Below are positions 51,540 through 60,763 of a DNA stretch of 64,000 nucleotides, piece after piece (positions within the stretch are counted from its first letter, which is position 1; every line of letters begins with the position of its first letter). The notes under the pieces were generated by a model. It was not told where the DNA came from. It did not search any database and saw nothing but the letters and a program-made list of their open reading frames with translations. Source of the DNA: JAPOVO01 sp026708165 (lineage in GTDB: Bacteria; Chloroflexota; UBA11872; VXNJ01); contig OZ242360.1 in the NCBI GenBank assembly GCA_965208775.1, positions 1,488,001-1,552,000 of the forward strand, read 5' to 3'. The position numbers and the translations under genes are program-made.

Positions 51540-53360
51540 GTGAACGTGAGCGCCAGGGTTAACGTCGAACCGCTTCTGGGGCGTGTGCGCAGGCCCGCGC
51601 ACTACGCGGGCGGCGAGTGGAACGCCCGCGAGAAGCCGTGGCAGGACGCAGACGTCAAGCTCTGCATGATCTTCCCCGATTCTTATGAGATCGGCATGTC
51701 GAATCTGGGGATCCAGATCCTCTACGAGCTGGTCAACGAACTGCCGCGCTTCCTTTGCGACCGGGCGTTTTGCCCCTGGCCCGACATGGCCGACGCGCTT
51801 CGGGAGGCCGATACTCCGCTGTTCGGACTCGACTCGCGGCGTCCGCTCTCCCAGTTCGACATGCTGGGGTTCACACTGCCGTACGAGATGGGAGCGACAG
51901 GCGTTCTCGAAGTGCTCGACCTTGGGAAGATTCCACTCGATTCCGTTGATCGGGGCGAGCGCGACCCGATCGTCGTAGGCGGGGGCGCGTCGCTCGTTAA
52001 TCCTGAGCCGATGGCCGACTTCTTCGACGTGATAGTCATAGGCGAGGGCGAGGAAATCCTCCCGCAGCTAATGCGGACTTTGGACAAGTGGAAGGGCGTG
52101 GGGGAAGGCTGGCGCGAGCGATATCTGAGCGAAGTTGCGGGTTACGAAGGCGTTTACGTCCCTCGGCTCTACAAGCCCGAATACGCCGCTGACTATTCTC
52201 TGACCGCCACGGAGCCGGTGGATGCCGCCGTCCCGGCGGAGATCCGCCGGATTCACGTGGACATCAACGAATACCTGTACCCGAAAATGCCCGTGGTCGC
52301 TTCTACGGAGACCGTGTTCGACAGGGCGTCCATCGAGATCCATCGCGGCTGTATGCGGGGCTGCCGGTTCTGCCAGGCCGGCTACATCGACCGGCCCGTG
52401 CGGTCCAGGGACCCCGAAAAGGTAAAGGAAATGGCGGATGCGATTATCAAGGCGACCGGCCATCGGGACTTGACGATGCTATCGCTGAGCGCCGCCGACT
52501 ACAGGGACATCCACACGCTCATCGGAGATATTCGCGAGCAGCAGTCGGATGAGCGTCTGTCGATCAACATCCCGTCCACCAGAGTGGACGCCTTCAACGT
52601 GGGGCTGGCCGAGGCCCTCGCGCCGTCGCGGAAGGGGAGCATGACGTTCGCACCGGAGGCGGCTACGGAGCGGATGCGAGAGGTGATCCAGAAGGGAGTC
52701 TCGGAGGAGGAACTGCTGCGCACGGTCGAGCTTGCCTACTCGCAGGGCTGGCACACCGTAAAGCTGTATTTCATGATCGGACTGCCCACCGAAACGCTCG
52801 AGGACGTTAAGCACATCGCCCGGCTGGCCAAGCGGGTTCTCGACGTCGGGCGGAGATCGCGCGGCGGTCGAGCAAAGGTGAGAGTTGGCGTGTCGACCTT
52901 TGTGCCGAAGGCGCACACTCCGTTTCAGTGGTTCCCGCAGGACTCGAAAGAGTCGATCCTGGAGAAGCAGGCTTTGTTGAAGTCGTCGCTTCGGGACCGG
53001 TCGATAAAGCTGAATTGGAACGATCCCGACAATAGCGCGATCGAGGCGCTGCTGTCGCTTGGCGACCGGCGTGTCGGGCGGGCTATCCGGCGGGCGTGGG
53101 AACTCGGCAGCCGGCTCGACTCTTGGGACGAGTGGTTCGACTTCGCGCGCTGGGAGCGGGCCTGCCGGGAGACCGGCGTGGACATCGACTGGTTCACTCA
53201 CCGGGACCGCCCCGCAAACGAGGTCTTCCCCTGGGACCACATAAGCATCCATACCAAGCGGTGGGTGCTCAGGTGGGAATACGAAAGGGCGCTGCGCGCC
53301 GCGAAGGGAATTAGCGAGCGGCTTTCGACAGCATCCTTCAGGGCCGCCTGCCCGGCCTAG
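51540..53360 (+). CDS. TIGR03960-type B12-binding radical SAM protein
   Basis: A 606-residue radical SAM enzyme. The N-terminal B12-like domain (LCMIFPDSYEIGMSNLGIQI, then PIVVGGGASLVNPEPMADFF) precedes the radical SAM motif CxxxCxxC in HRGCMRGCRFCQAGYIDRP (Cys at about 271, 275 and 278). Later TFAPEAATERMR and FMIGLPTETLEDV are shared with MiaB-like proteins. In many bacteria a TIGR03936/DUF2344 partner follows or is fused; here mnmE follows 18 bases after, so that partner is missing locally. The reaction is unknown. GTG 51540 is preferred (AGGA just upstream). Confidence 0.88.
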   Translation: MNVSARVNVEPLLGRVRRPAHYAGGEWNAREKPWQDADVKLCMIFPDSYEIGMSNLGIQILYELVNELPRFLCDRAFCPWPDMADALREADTPLFGLDSRRPLSQFDMLGFTLPYEMGATGVLEVLDLGKIPLDSVDRGERDPIVVGGGASLVNPEPMADFFDVIVIGEGEEILPQLMRTLDKWKGVGEGWRERYLSEVAGYEGVYVPRLYKPEYAADYSLTATEPVDAAVPAEIRRIHVDINEYLYPKMPVVASTETVFDRASIEIHRGCMRGCRFCQAGYIDRPVRSRDPEKVKEMADAIIKATGHRDLTMLSLSAADYRDIHTLIGDIREQQSDERLSINIPSTRVDAFNVGLAEALAPSRKGSMTFAPEAATERMREVIQKGVSEEELLRTVELAYSQGWHTVKLYFMIGLPTETLEDVKHIARLAKRVLDVGRRSRGGRAKVRVGVSTFVPKAHTPFQWFPQDSKESILEKQALLKSSLRDRSIKLNWNDPDNSAIEALLSLGDRRVGRAIRRAWELGSRLDSWDEWFDFARWERACRETGVDIDWFTHRDRPANEVFPWDHISIHTKRWVLRWEYERALRAAKGISERLSTASFRAACPA

Positions 53361-53378
53361 CTTCGGGGTAAACCGCCC

Positions 53379-54767
53379 ATGACGGGCGATATGTCCGACA
53401 CTATCGCCGCTATTTCCACGGCGCTCGGTCCGGCGGGGATAGGTGTCATTCGCGTCTCCGGTCCGGACGCTTTGCAGATCGGTCTAAGAGCTTTCCGAAC
53501 CAATTCGGGGCGGCCGCCGCGGAACCGTGTGGCGACGCTGGGTCGGCTTGTCGACTCGGAAGACGGCTCGCATATAGACGAGGCGATTGTCACCTACATG
53601 CGCGGCCCGCATTCCTACACCCGCGAAGACGTGGTAGAGGTGAGCTGTCATGGCGGGCTGGCGGCGATCAGATCGGCCCTGCGGTCGATCATCAACGCCG
53701 GCGCGCGGCAGGCGAGGCCGGGCGAGTTCACACTACGCGCGTTCCTGAGCGGCCGCATAGACCTTGCGCAGGCCGAAGCCGTTGCGGACGCGGTGCGCGC
53801 GCCAACCGACTTGACACTTAAGGCCGCCGGGCAACAGCTCCAGGGCGCGCTTTCGAAGGAGGTGCGTGAGGTCCGGAGCAAGTGCCTGGACCTGCTGGCG
53901 CAGATGGAAGCGGAGATCGACTTCACCGAGGACGACGTGCCGCCGCTGCCGCGACGGGCGCTACACAGCCAACTTCTCGGCATCGCCAGCGCGATCGGGC
54001 GCTCGATCGAGGGGGCGTCGGAGGGAATCTTGCTGCGGCACGGACTGCGGCTGGCGATAGTGGGTACGCCAAACGTCGGCAAGTCGAGCCTTCTGAATGC
54101 GCTGCTGCGCACCGACCGCGCCATCGTTACAGAGCTACCCGGCACCACACGCGACGTGCTGGAGGAGTCGCTCAGTCTCGACGGAGTGCCGGTCGTCGTG
54201 GTCGATACGGCGGGAATCCGTGGAACGACCGACGCGGCCGAAGCGGAGGGCGTCGAGCGAAGCAAGCGGGCGCTCGGTGAGGCCGATCTCGTTCTGCTGG
54301 TGCTGGACGCTTCGAGGCCGCTTTCCAGACCCGATGAGGATGTCGCCCGGCTTGTCCGCAACTCGGGTCGACCGGCGCTGATCGTCATGAACAAGGACGA
54401 CTTGCCCGCTCAGGTCGCCGCTGCCCGCGTCGCTGACCTGCTCCCAGACACCGGCATAGTGCACACATGCGCCCTGGAGCATCGGGGCGTCGAGTCGCTG
54501 CGGCGAGCGATCATTCGCGAAATCGGAGCGGGGTCGCTTACGGCCGGCGAAATACCGCTTGTTTCCAACGAGCGGCACCGTGAGGCGCTGGTACGGGCGC
54601 GGGAGCATGTGCGAAGATCGCTTGAGGCCGTGGATGACTCGCTCCCGTCGGACTTCGTCTCTATTGGCCTGCACGGCGCGATTACCGAACTGGGACTGAT
54701 AACCGGCGAAGATGCGACCGAAGACCTTCTGGAGACGATATTCTCCAAGTTCTGCATCGGGAAGTAA
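53379..54767 (+). CDS. mnmE: tRNA modification GTPase MnmE
   Basis: GTPase that with MnmG forms the 5-carboxymethylaminomethyl group on U34 of tRNAs. It shows the N-terminal folate-binding domain (IAAISTALGPAGIGVIRVSG, then SYTREDVVEVSCHGG), the helical domain and an inserted G domain with GTPNVGKSSLLNALL, TTRDVLEE, VVDTAGIRGT and MNKDD. The C-terminus ends in FCIGK, the family's CIGK tail with the catalytic Cys. At 462 residues it is of normal length. It starts at ATG 53379 or 53391, 18 bases after the radical SAM gene, suggesting one transcript. Confidence 0.96.
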   Translation: MTGDMSDTIAAISTALGPAGIGVIRVSGPDALQIGLRAFRTNSGRPPRNRVATLGRLVDSEDGSHIDEAIVTYMRGPHSYTREDVVEVSCHGGLAAIRSALRSIINAGARQARPGEFTLRAFLSGRIDLAQAEAVADAVRAPTDLTLKAAGQQLQGALSKEVREVRSKCLDLLAQMEAEIDFTEDDVPPLPRRALHSQLLGIASAIGRSIEGASEGILLRHGLRLAIVGTPNVGKSSLLNALLRTDRAIVTELPGTTRDVLEESLSLDGVPVVVVDTAGIRGTTDAAEAEGVERSKRALGEADLVLLVLDASRPLSRPDEDVARLVRNSGRPALIVMNKDDLPAQVAAARVADLLPDTGIVHTCALEHRGVESLRRAIIREIGAGSLTAGEIPLVSNERHREALVRAREHVRRSLEAVDDSLPSDFVSIGLHGAITELGLITGEDATEDLLETIFSKFCIGK

Positions 54768-54811
54768 GAGGCGGTTCGGCCTGTCGACCGTTTGACCGGG
54801 GGAGTGCCAGA

Positions 54812-57800
54812 TTACGGCCCTGCGGTTGCCTGTCCCTCTTCGATGGGACCGACTTGCGTCTCCAAGGCGCTGCCCGGCTGCCGAGTCGGGCTGTTAGCCA
54901 GGCAAACGGCGAACGCCATGAGCGTCCAGAAGAACCCGGACAGTTCGGGGAGAAAGTAGAAGTTGTCGACAAGCCCGTGCGCAATGGCCGCAGTCATCGA
55001 CGCAGCCACGCCGAGCAAAACCGGGCGCGGGATTGGACAGTCCGGCAGACAGTATGACCGTCTGATCAAAAGGTAGAAGATGGCCAGCGCCGCAATGATG
55101 GCCAGCGCGCCGAACACTCCCGAGCTTGACCAAGTGTCGAGCAGCAGATTGTGCGGATGGGACATGTGCGGCTCGCGCCAGGCCTCGGGCCTGAGGTAAG
55201 CCGCGTAGTGATAGAGAAAGTTGTCAGGACCGACTCCGAACAGCGGGAAATCTCGAATCATCTCGATGGCGGAATCCCACAGCCAAACTCTTGAAACTCC
55301 GCTGCGGTCCCCGGTTCTGAAGAGTATCGAGAGCCGGTCCGCGCCCACGAGCGCCGCAAGCGCGGCGACGGGAATGAGGACGGCCCCGAGACCGAGCAGC
55401 CTGCTCTTAACCGGCAACCTCCGCAATTGCGGCAGACCCAGCAGAGCCGTAGCTGCCGCCGACGCCAGCCACGCGCCCCTAGAGAACGTGAGAATCAGAA
55501 CCACACCGGCTCCGGCGGCGACCGCGGTCGCCGCGCGGCCTAGCGCCGAACCCTTCCAGGCGACGGCCAAGCCCACGAGCAGCGGGATCGTCCGCTCAAG
55601 GATGAACGCCAGATTGTTCGGTGACTCGTAGATGCCGCGCAGTCTAGGCACGCCTGCCGTGATAACCCTGTCCAGCAAGGGATCGAAGACGACCGCAGCG
55701 GCGGCGATGGCCCCACCTACGGCGACAGCCGGTATCAGCGCGCCAGCGCGCCGTCCGCTCACAAAGGCCGTGAGCAGGAAGAACAGCGCAACGGGTTCGA
55801 CGACTGTCGTTCGGAACGATCTGAGAGCGAATTTTGGGTACTCGGCGAACGCTGTTGAGGCGAGCGCGGCGAGTACGAAGTAAGCGGCGACGAAGCCGAT
55901 CGTCGAACGCCGCAGCTCGAACTTACGTCGATAGAAGCCTCGCGCCGCCCATCCGGTTGCGAGCGCCATAAGCAGAAGCTCTGGAACGGAGAATGCCACG
56001 GGGCCGGTTTGCGGTCTGAGCGGATGCAAGAACTGCGCGCCGGCAGTCACGATGGCTACGGCTTCCGGATGCGCGATCACGAGGGCGGCCAGATAAGCCA
56101 GGATAACGAGCCGCAGGACCGTGAACGGAGAGAGGGCGTCACCGCCGGGCAGCGCGGCAAGCAGTATGGCGGCCGCGGAGGCTGTCAGCAGCGCCGGGAT
56201 TGAGATTCCGTACACGGTATGAGAGCGGAGCAAGGGAGGCGTCAGCCGAACTTGTCGTATGCGCGCGGGTGCGGCGTCCCAAATCGGGCGAGCGAACCGC
56301 CACGCAATGAGGCCAAGCGCCACGGCCCAGGCGATTCCGGTGGCCGCGTAAGGCCAAAACGGTCTGGAGTTCGATACTGCGATGCCGTCGATGACGACCT
56401 TTCCGCCCGTAGAACGCGGTGAGGCGCGTCCAAGGCTCTCGACTTCCAGCACGTGGACACCGGCGGGCAGCCGCGAAGCCAGCGGAATCGTCGAGGCGGG
56501 CCGGACTTCGGGCGAGTAGAGGTCCACGATCGATTCGCCGAACTCGCTTCTGGGCACCAGGTCGGCGAGCGCGTCGAGGCCATCGATGCGTACACGCAGC
56601 ATTCCCATGTCGGGACCTTGTCGGGCCACCAAACTCACGTTTTCGCCCTCGAAGCGAAATTGAGCGACCGCGCCGGGCACCCCGGTGCTGGACCAGAATC
56701 CAGCAGCGGCTTCGTCGCTTGGTTCCCGAGGCCAGGGACCGGCGTAGGTGAAGGCCGGGTGGTCCTCCTGATGCAATCCGGCTCCTGCGACCGGTCGTTC
56801 GCGGGCGAGGTTTTGCAGGGCCAGCAGCGCCGGACGGGGCGTGAAGTCCGGGTCCATCAGTCTGAACCAGAGAGTCGGGTCGTTGGGATCGGTGTGCTCC
56901 GGCCAGCGTGAGGCCCATACGAAGATCGTGGGCATCCAGGGCCACTCGCGGCGGGCGCGCAATATCCCTTCCACCGTCCAGGCCGCCTGGTCTTCGACTG
57001 AATGGTTACCCCAGATGCTTGGACGACCGCTCCATGCGTCCGGCAAGGACATCCAGCCGTACTCCGATGCCCAAACGGGCTTGTGCGCGTCGCCAAAGGT
57101 CTCCATCACGTCCCTGAGCAGCACGGCGCGGGGGAAATTCGTCCAGCGCTCTCCGATCCGGACGTCATTCGGGCCAGTTATCAGGCCGTAAGACATCGAG
57201 GAGAAAATGTCGAAATAGTCCTTGGCTCCGAGGAAGTACATGCGCTGAAGGTAGAGAACGTCGCTTATGTTGTTGGGGCCGCGCTCGGTCGTGGGGGCAA
57301 GTCCGGCGGCAACCACGACGGCGTGAGGATTGGCGGCTTTGGCGGCGTGATACGAGGCTTTGAGGAGCTCCACGTATTCAGCGGCGTCAGGCTCTGATTC
57401 GCCCCATTCTCCCCAGAGGTTCGGCTCATTCCAGATCTGGAAGAAGCGGATGCGCCCCTCGTATCTGGAGACGACGGCATGGACGAAGTCGGCGAACAGC
57501 GCTACGTCGTCGGGCGGCTTCTGACTGGCTGGTATCTTGGGTTCCCAGCCGGGCGTTGCCCACCTCGGAGAACGTTCCAGCCGGGCCATGACTTCGATTC
57601 CCTGTTCCCGGGCGGCTTCGACGATGGCGTCATACTTCGTCCACGTGCTGACGCCGGTTTGCCGGTTCCGGAAAACCCCGTTCTCCGGCTCGATCTCCTC
57701 CCACAGGAATTGCTGCCGAATGATCCCCACGCCGGCCGATTTGAGGACCGCCAGCTCACGCCGGATGTTCTCGATATCCGGCTCCAGGGTGAGAAACGTA

Positions 57801-57988
57801 TTGGCGCCGAGCGCCGGCCCGCTGGCGTGATTGATCGTGACCGCGCCCTGGTCGTGGTAGGCAACGCCCCGCTCTAGGAATTGCCTGTAAAAGACCAGTG
57901 CGACGGTCGAACCGCCAGTGAGCAGTGCGACCGCCAGCACGAGCAGGACGGCGCGAGCACGGGACTTGAGCTTCACGCCGCAGATCAA
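54812..57988 (-). CDS. fusion of extracytoplasmic clan GH-A-like glycosidase, beta-sandwich and O-antigen-ligase membrane domain
   Basis: A 1058-residue protein. A signal anchor (about residues 11-33) precedes a TIM-barrel glycosidase (about 60-395) with the acid/base Glu in FFQIWNEPN (E188) and the likely nucleophile in WASEYGW (E309), as in clan GH-A families such as GH5 or GH39. A beta-sandwich domain follows (about 412-540). From about 545 to 1035 there are about 12 membrane helices of the Wzy_C/O-antigen ligase type, with IYESPNNLAFILERTIPLLV, RVWLWDSAIEMIRDFPLFGV and the conserved His region HMSHPHNLLLD. ATG 57988 overlaps the next gene upstream by 4 bases. Such a fusion is unfamiliar to me. 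Confidence 0.85.
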   Translation of the reverse strand: MICGVKLKSRARAVLLVLAVALLTGGSTVALVFYRQFLERGVAYHDQGAVTINHASGPALGANTFLTLEPDIENIRRELAVLKSAGVGIIRQQFLWEEIEPENGVFRNRQTGVSTWTKYDAIVEAAREQGIEVMARLERSPRWATPGWEPKIPASQKPPDDVALFADFVHAVVSRYEGRIRFFQIWNEPNLWGEWGESEPDAAEYVELLKASYHAAKAANPHAVVVAAGLAPTTERGPNNISDVLYLQRMYFLGAKDYFDIFSSMSYGLITGPNDVRIGERWTNFPRAVLLRDVMETFGDAHKPVWASEYGWMSLPDAWSGRPSIWGNHSVEDQAAWTVEGILRARREWPWMPTIFVWASRWPEHTDPNDPTLWFRLMDPDFTPRPALLALQNLARERPVAGAGLHQEDHPAFTYAGPWPREPSDEAAAGFWSSTGVPGAVAQFRFEGENVSLVARQGPDMGMLRVRIDGLDALADLVPRSEFGESIVDLYSPEVRPASTIPLASRLPAGVHVLEVESLGRASPRSTGGKVVIDGIAVSNSRPFWPYAATGIAWAVALGLIAWRFARPIWDAAPARIRQVRLTPPLLRSHTVYGISIPALLTASAAAILLAALPGGDALSPFTVLRLVILAYLAALVIAHPEAVAIVTAGAQFLHPLRPQTGPVAFSVPELLLMALATGWAARGFYRRKFELRRSTIGFVAAYFVLAALASTAFAEYPKFALRSFRTTVVEPVALFFLLTAFVSGRRAGALIPAVAVGGAIAAAAVVFDPLLDRVITAGVPRLRGIYESPNNLAFILERTIPLLVGLAVAWKGSALGRAATAVAAGAGVVLILTFSRGAWLASAAATALLGLPQLRRLPVKSRLLGLGAVLIPVAALAALVGADRLSILFRTGDRSGVSRVWLWDSAIEMIRDFPLFGVGPDNFLYHYAAYLRPEAWREPHMSHPHNLLLDTWSSSGVFGALAIIAALAIFYLLIRRSYCLPDCPIPRPVLLGVAASMTAAIAHGLVDNFYFLPELSGFFWTLMAFAVCLANSPTRQPGSALETQVGPIEEGQATAGP

Positions 57989-59109
57989 CGCTTGTTCGCC
58001 GCTTCGGCGACCGCCTTGTAGACCTTCCTAGGCGTGAAGTCGGGATCGATCATCCGGAAGTAGTACTCGGACTTGGACGGATCGACATCGGTGAACGGAC
58101 GCCTGAGAAACCAGATATTGAACACTCCCGCCCAGGGCCAGTTTTCGCGGGCGAACTCCACGCCGCGCACTGTCCACTCCGCCTGCTGGTCTTCGGTGAC
58201 GCGGGCCCACGTTAGCTGGCTGGCCGAGAAGTCGGGAGGGGAAGCGTTCCAGCCGTACTCGTTGAACCAGATCGGTTTATGCCGGTCGCCGTTTTGTTCC
58301 ATCAGCTCCCTGCTTAGTTCAACGCGGCGGAAGTTCAATACCTTGGGATCAGGGGGCGCCTCGGGTGGAAAGGCTAAACCAAAAGCATTGGCCGAATGTA
58401 TGTGGAAGTAGTCGCCTCCTCCCGAGTCATAGACTTGCTGAAGGTAGACGAGTTCGTTGTGCGCCCGGTCGCTCATCTCCAGGGTTGCGGCCAGAGGCGC
58501 CGCCAGAATCACGGTTTCCGGGTCGACGCCAACGGCCGCCGAGAACGCCGTTTCCAGGAGCTTTACGTAGTGGGTGGCGTCCGGCGGTCTCCCTCCCCAT
58601 TCGGCCGCGAGGTTCGGCTCGTTCCAAATCTGAAAATGCCGGACCCTGCCACGATATCGGCGGACTATTGCGGTAACAAAGTCTCCAAAGTCATCGAGGT
58701 CGGCTGGAGGCTCCGTGGGCGTAGAGTCTTCGGGTCTCGCCCAGGCCGGGGTGCGGTCGACCCGCGCGATGATTTTTATGCCGTTCTCGTCGGCAAGGTC
58801 GACAATCTCGTCGTACTTGTCCCAGGTCGGGTGCTTCCAGGTGGGATTGAGGAACTGCCCCTTGTCGAGGCTCTCTATGTCCTCCCACGGAAAGTGCTGT
58901 TTTATCCACCCGAGGCCGGCCCGCGCGGCCATTTCCAGCGTCTTTTGCTTTCGCCAGCGGTCGGAGTCGAGGTGCAGGAATGTGTTGGCCCCCCACCGAT
59001 TTTCATCGGTTTCGCCACCGGTCGGGGCGGCCGGATCCGCGCAAGCCGCAGGGATTAGCGCGGCAACGGCCGCCGCTCGCAGCATTGAACGACGCGTAAT
59101 CTTCCGCAT
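57985..59109 (-). CDS. secreted lipoprotein glycosidase, paralogue of the fusion's N-terminal domain
   Basis: A 374-residue predicted glycosidase. The leader has a twin-arginine-like ITRRSMLRAAAVAALIPAAC with a lipobox Cys at about residue 23. The catalytic domain shares GANTFLHLDSD, WIKQHFPWEDIES, RHFQIWNEPNLAAEWGG (acid/base Glu at about 164), PIWFNEYGWNAS (nucleophile Glu at about 284) and MIDPDFTPRKVYKAV with the N-terminal half of the fusion encoded downstream, so the two are paralogues. Its stop overlaps the fusion gene by 4 bases, an arrangement that links their translation. Confidence 0.85.
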   Translation of the reverse strand: MRKITRRSMLRAAAVAALIPAACADPAAPTGGETDENRWGANTFLHLDSDRWRKQKTLEMAARAGLGWIKQHFPWEDIESLDKGQFLNPTWKHPTWDKYDEIVDLADENGIKIIARVDRTPAWARPEDSTPTEPPADLDDFGDFVTAIVRRYRGRVRHFQIWNEPNLAAEWGGRPPDATHYVKLLETAFSAAVGVDPETVILAAPLAATLEMSDRAHNELVYLQQVYDSGGGDYFHIHSANAFGLAFPPEAPPDPKVLNFRRVELSRELMEQNGDRHKPIWFNEYGWNASPPDFSASQLTWARVTEDQQAEWTVRGVEFARENWPWAGVFNIWFLRRPFTDVDPSKSEYYFRMIDPDFTPRKVYKAVAEAANKR

Positions 59110-59119
59110 GGGCTATATC

Positions 59120-59977
59120 TCATACTCCCAGAAGGGAGTTGACGTGTTCAAGGCTTGCGCCTGCCGCTACCGCAGGATCCCTTGAAGTGTAGTCTTGCTC
59201 AATCACCAGCCACCCGTCATAACCGCCGCCCTTCAGGATTTCGATTACCGCCTCGAAGTCGACGGCGCCGGAACCCACTTCGGTAAAGCCTTCCATTCTT
59301 ACGAAGTCCCTGTACGAGCCTTCGTCGGCGATGTTTTGCTCGTAGATGTCGGGGTTTACGTCCTTTAGATGAACGTACCGAATTCGTTCGACGTTTCGCT
59401 CGAAGAACTCCGTGGGGTCGGCGCCTCCGTAGAAGAGCTGTCCCGTGTCGGCGGCCAGAGACACGGTTTGCGGATCGGTTAGTGAGACGAGCCGGTCGAT
59501 TTCCTCTCGCGACTCGACGAACGAACCGGCCCGGTTGAGGAAGACGAGCTGCATCTGAAATTCGTCCAAGCAGATTTCGCCCGCCATGCTGATGGTCTCA
59601 GCGAAAAACTCCCACTGGTAGTCGGAGAGCCCCTCGGTCCGGGAAGACCGCGGATGGCCGGCCGTGAGAAACCGCTGGGGCGAGCCGAGCGAGCCGACCA
59701 CGACGTATTCGGCTCCGACGCCCGCGTAGAACTCGGCCGAGTGTCGCAGACCTTCAAGCTCGCGAGGGCGCCATTCCTTGTCGAACCAGTTCGCGGCGTA
59801 TGTTCCCGCGGTCATTTCCATACCGGCGTCGGCGAGCAAAACCCGAAGCTGCGCTGATTGCCCAAAGTAGTCGCGCGCGCCCTCGATACCCAGAAATCCG
59901 ATTTCGGCCGTTTCGTCGAGAATCTGGTCTAGTGGCCGGTCCGCCGGCCACTGTAGGTGACTAATTCCTACGCGCAA
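59120..59977 (-). CDS. sugar phosphate isomerase/epimerase (TIM barrel)
   Basis: A 285-residue xylose-isomerase-like TIM barrel resembling inosose dehydratase/hydroxypyruvate-isomerase-type proteins. Blocks are RVGISHLQWPADRPLDQILD, GFLGIEGARDYFGQ, VSLAADTGQLFYGG, IRYVHLKDVNPDIYE and GGGYDGWLVIEQDYTSRDP, holding the likely metal ligands (E, D, H, E). TTG 59977 is chosen because the family alignment starts there; a longer frame to 60163 overlaps the NYN gene. It lies 10 bases before the lipoprotein gene, so it is part of the same operon. Confidence 0.8.
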   Translation of the reverse strand: MRVGISHLQWPADRPLDQILDETAEIGFLGIEGARDYFGQSAQLRVLLADAGMEMTAGTYAANWFDKEWRPRELEGLRHSAEFYAGVGAEYVVVGSLGSPQRFLTAGHPRSSRTEGLSDYQWEFFAETISMAGEICLDEFQMQLVFLNRAGSFVESREEIDRLVSLTDPQTVSLAADTGQLFYGGADPTEFFERNVERIRYVHLKDVNPDIYEQNIADEGSYRDFVRMEGFTEVGSGAVDFEAVIEILKGGGYDGWLVIEQDYTSRDPAVAAGASLEHVNSLLGV

Positions 59978-60008
59978 CGTGCCTGTTCGGCCACTTTCGG
60001 GCGCGCCG

Positions 60009-60725
60009 TTATCCGGACCGCGATTCGTCCGGTTTCGTGGCGGTAATGCCCGACAGACGCTCCCCTTCGAGGACTCGGGGGGTCTTCGAAGACGGCGGCC
60101 GACGTGCCCCACTGCGCCGGGCCGCCGACTCGGGCGGCGGTGGTGGTGGGGTCGGCCATTCATTGCGTTTCAATCTGGCGGCGCGTGCCGGTGGACGGCG
60201 TGCGCTGCGCTTGCCATGGTCGCCGGACTTGGTCGAATCAAAGATACTGCCGATTGCCGTGAACGAATCGCTTGCGTCTCTCAACGAATCGAGATTTTGC
60301 CCGGGACATCCGATCACTTCGACCCGTGCGCCCTTACTTTGCGCCGCGCGAACGGCCGGTAGAAAATCGGCGTCGCCGGTAACGACGGTAACAATGTCGC
60401 AAGTCTCCGCCGCGAGCACGGCGTCTACCGCCATCTCAACTCCCACGTAGCCGCGCATCGAGCCGTCGGAAAGCGGCCTGAGCCGTTTACCCACTATTCG
60501 AAATCCTGACTCCCGCACGGTCGACAAAAGCTCGCTTTGCGCCGAAGAGGGTAAGTCAAGAGCGACGTAGGCAGTCGCCCGCCGGAGCCGCCTGTTCGCG
60601 GCCACAGTAGCCAGGATGCTGGAGTAGCGATTTGACCGATCGGTCTCGGACAGGGCGGCGTCGAATGCGGCAATGTCCAGCAACAGGGCAACAGTCTGTC
60701 CGTTCCGAAACTCGTCAGCGTTCAT
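60009..60725 (-). CDS. NYN-domain (LabA/DUF88-like, PIN-fold) protein
   Basis: A 238-residue protein. The NYN nuclease-like fold (about residues 8-160) has VALLLDIAAFDAALS, GYVGVEMAVDAVLA and VVTGDADFLPAVRAAQSKGA, keeping the acidic residues that bind metal in PIN-like RNases. The C-terminal 70 residues are basic and proline-rich (KRSARRPPARAARLKRNEW, then PTPPPPPPESAARRSGARR), probably disordered and possibly RNA-binding; no LOTUS/OST-HTH domain is present. It is first in the four-gene minus-strand run with the isomerase, glycosidase and fusion genes. RNA substrate unknown. Confidence 0.85.
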   Translation of the reverse strand: MNADEFRNGQTVALLLDIAAFDAALSETDRSNRYSSILATVAANRRLRRATAYVALDLPSSAQSELLSTVRESGFRIVGKRLRPLSDGSMRGYVGVEMAVDAVLAAETCDIVTVVTGDADFLPAVRAAQSKGARVEVIGCPGQNLDSLRDASDSFTAIGSIFDSTKSGDHGKRSARRPPARAARLKRNEWPTPPPPPPESAARRSGARRPPSSKTPRVLEGERLSGITATKPDESRSG

Positions 60726-60763
60726 TTGACCGTTATTGAATCACAATGCGGGCACGTAAGGGG

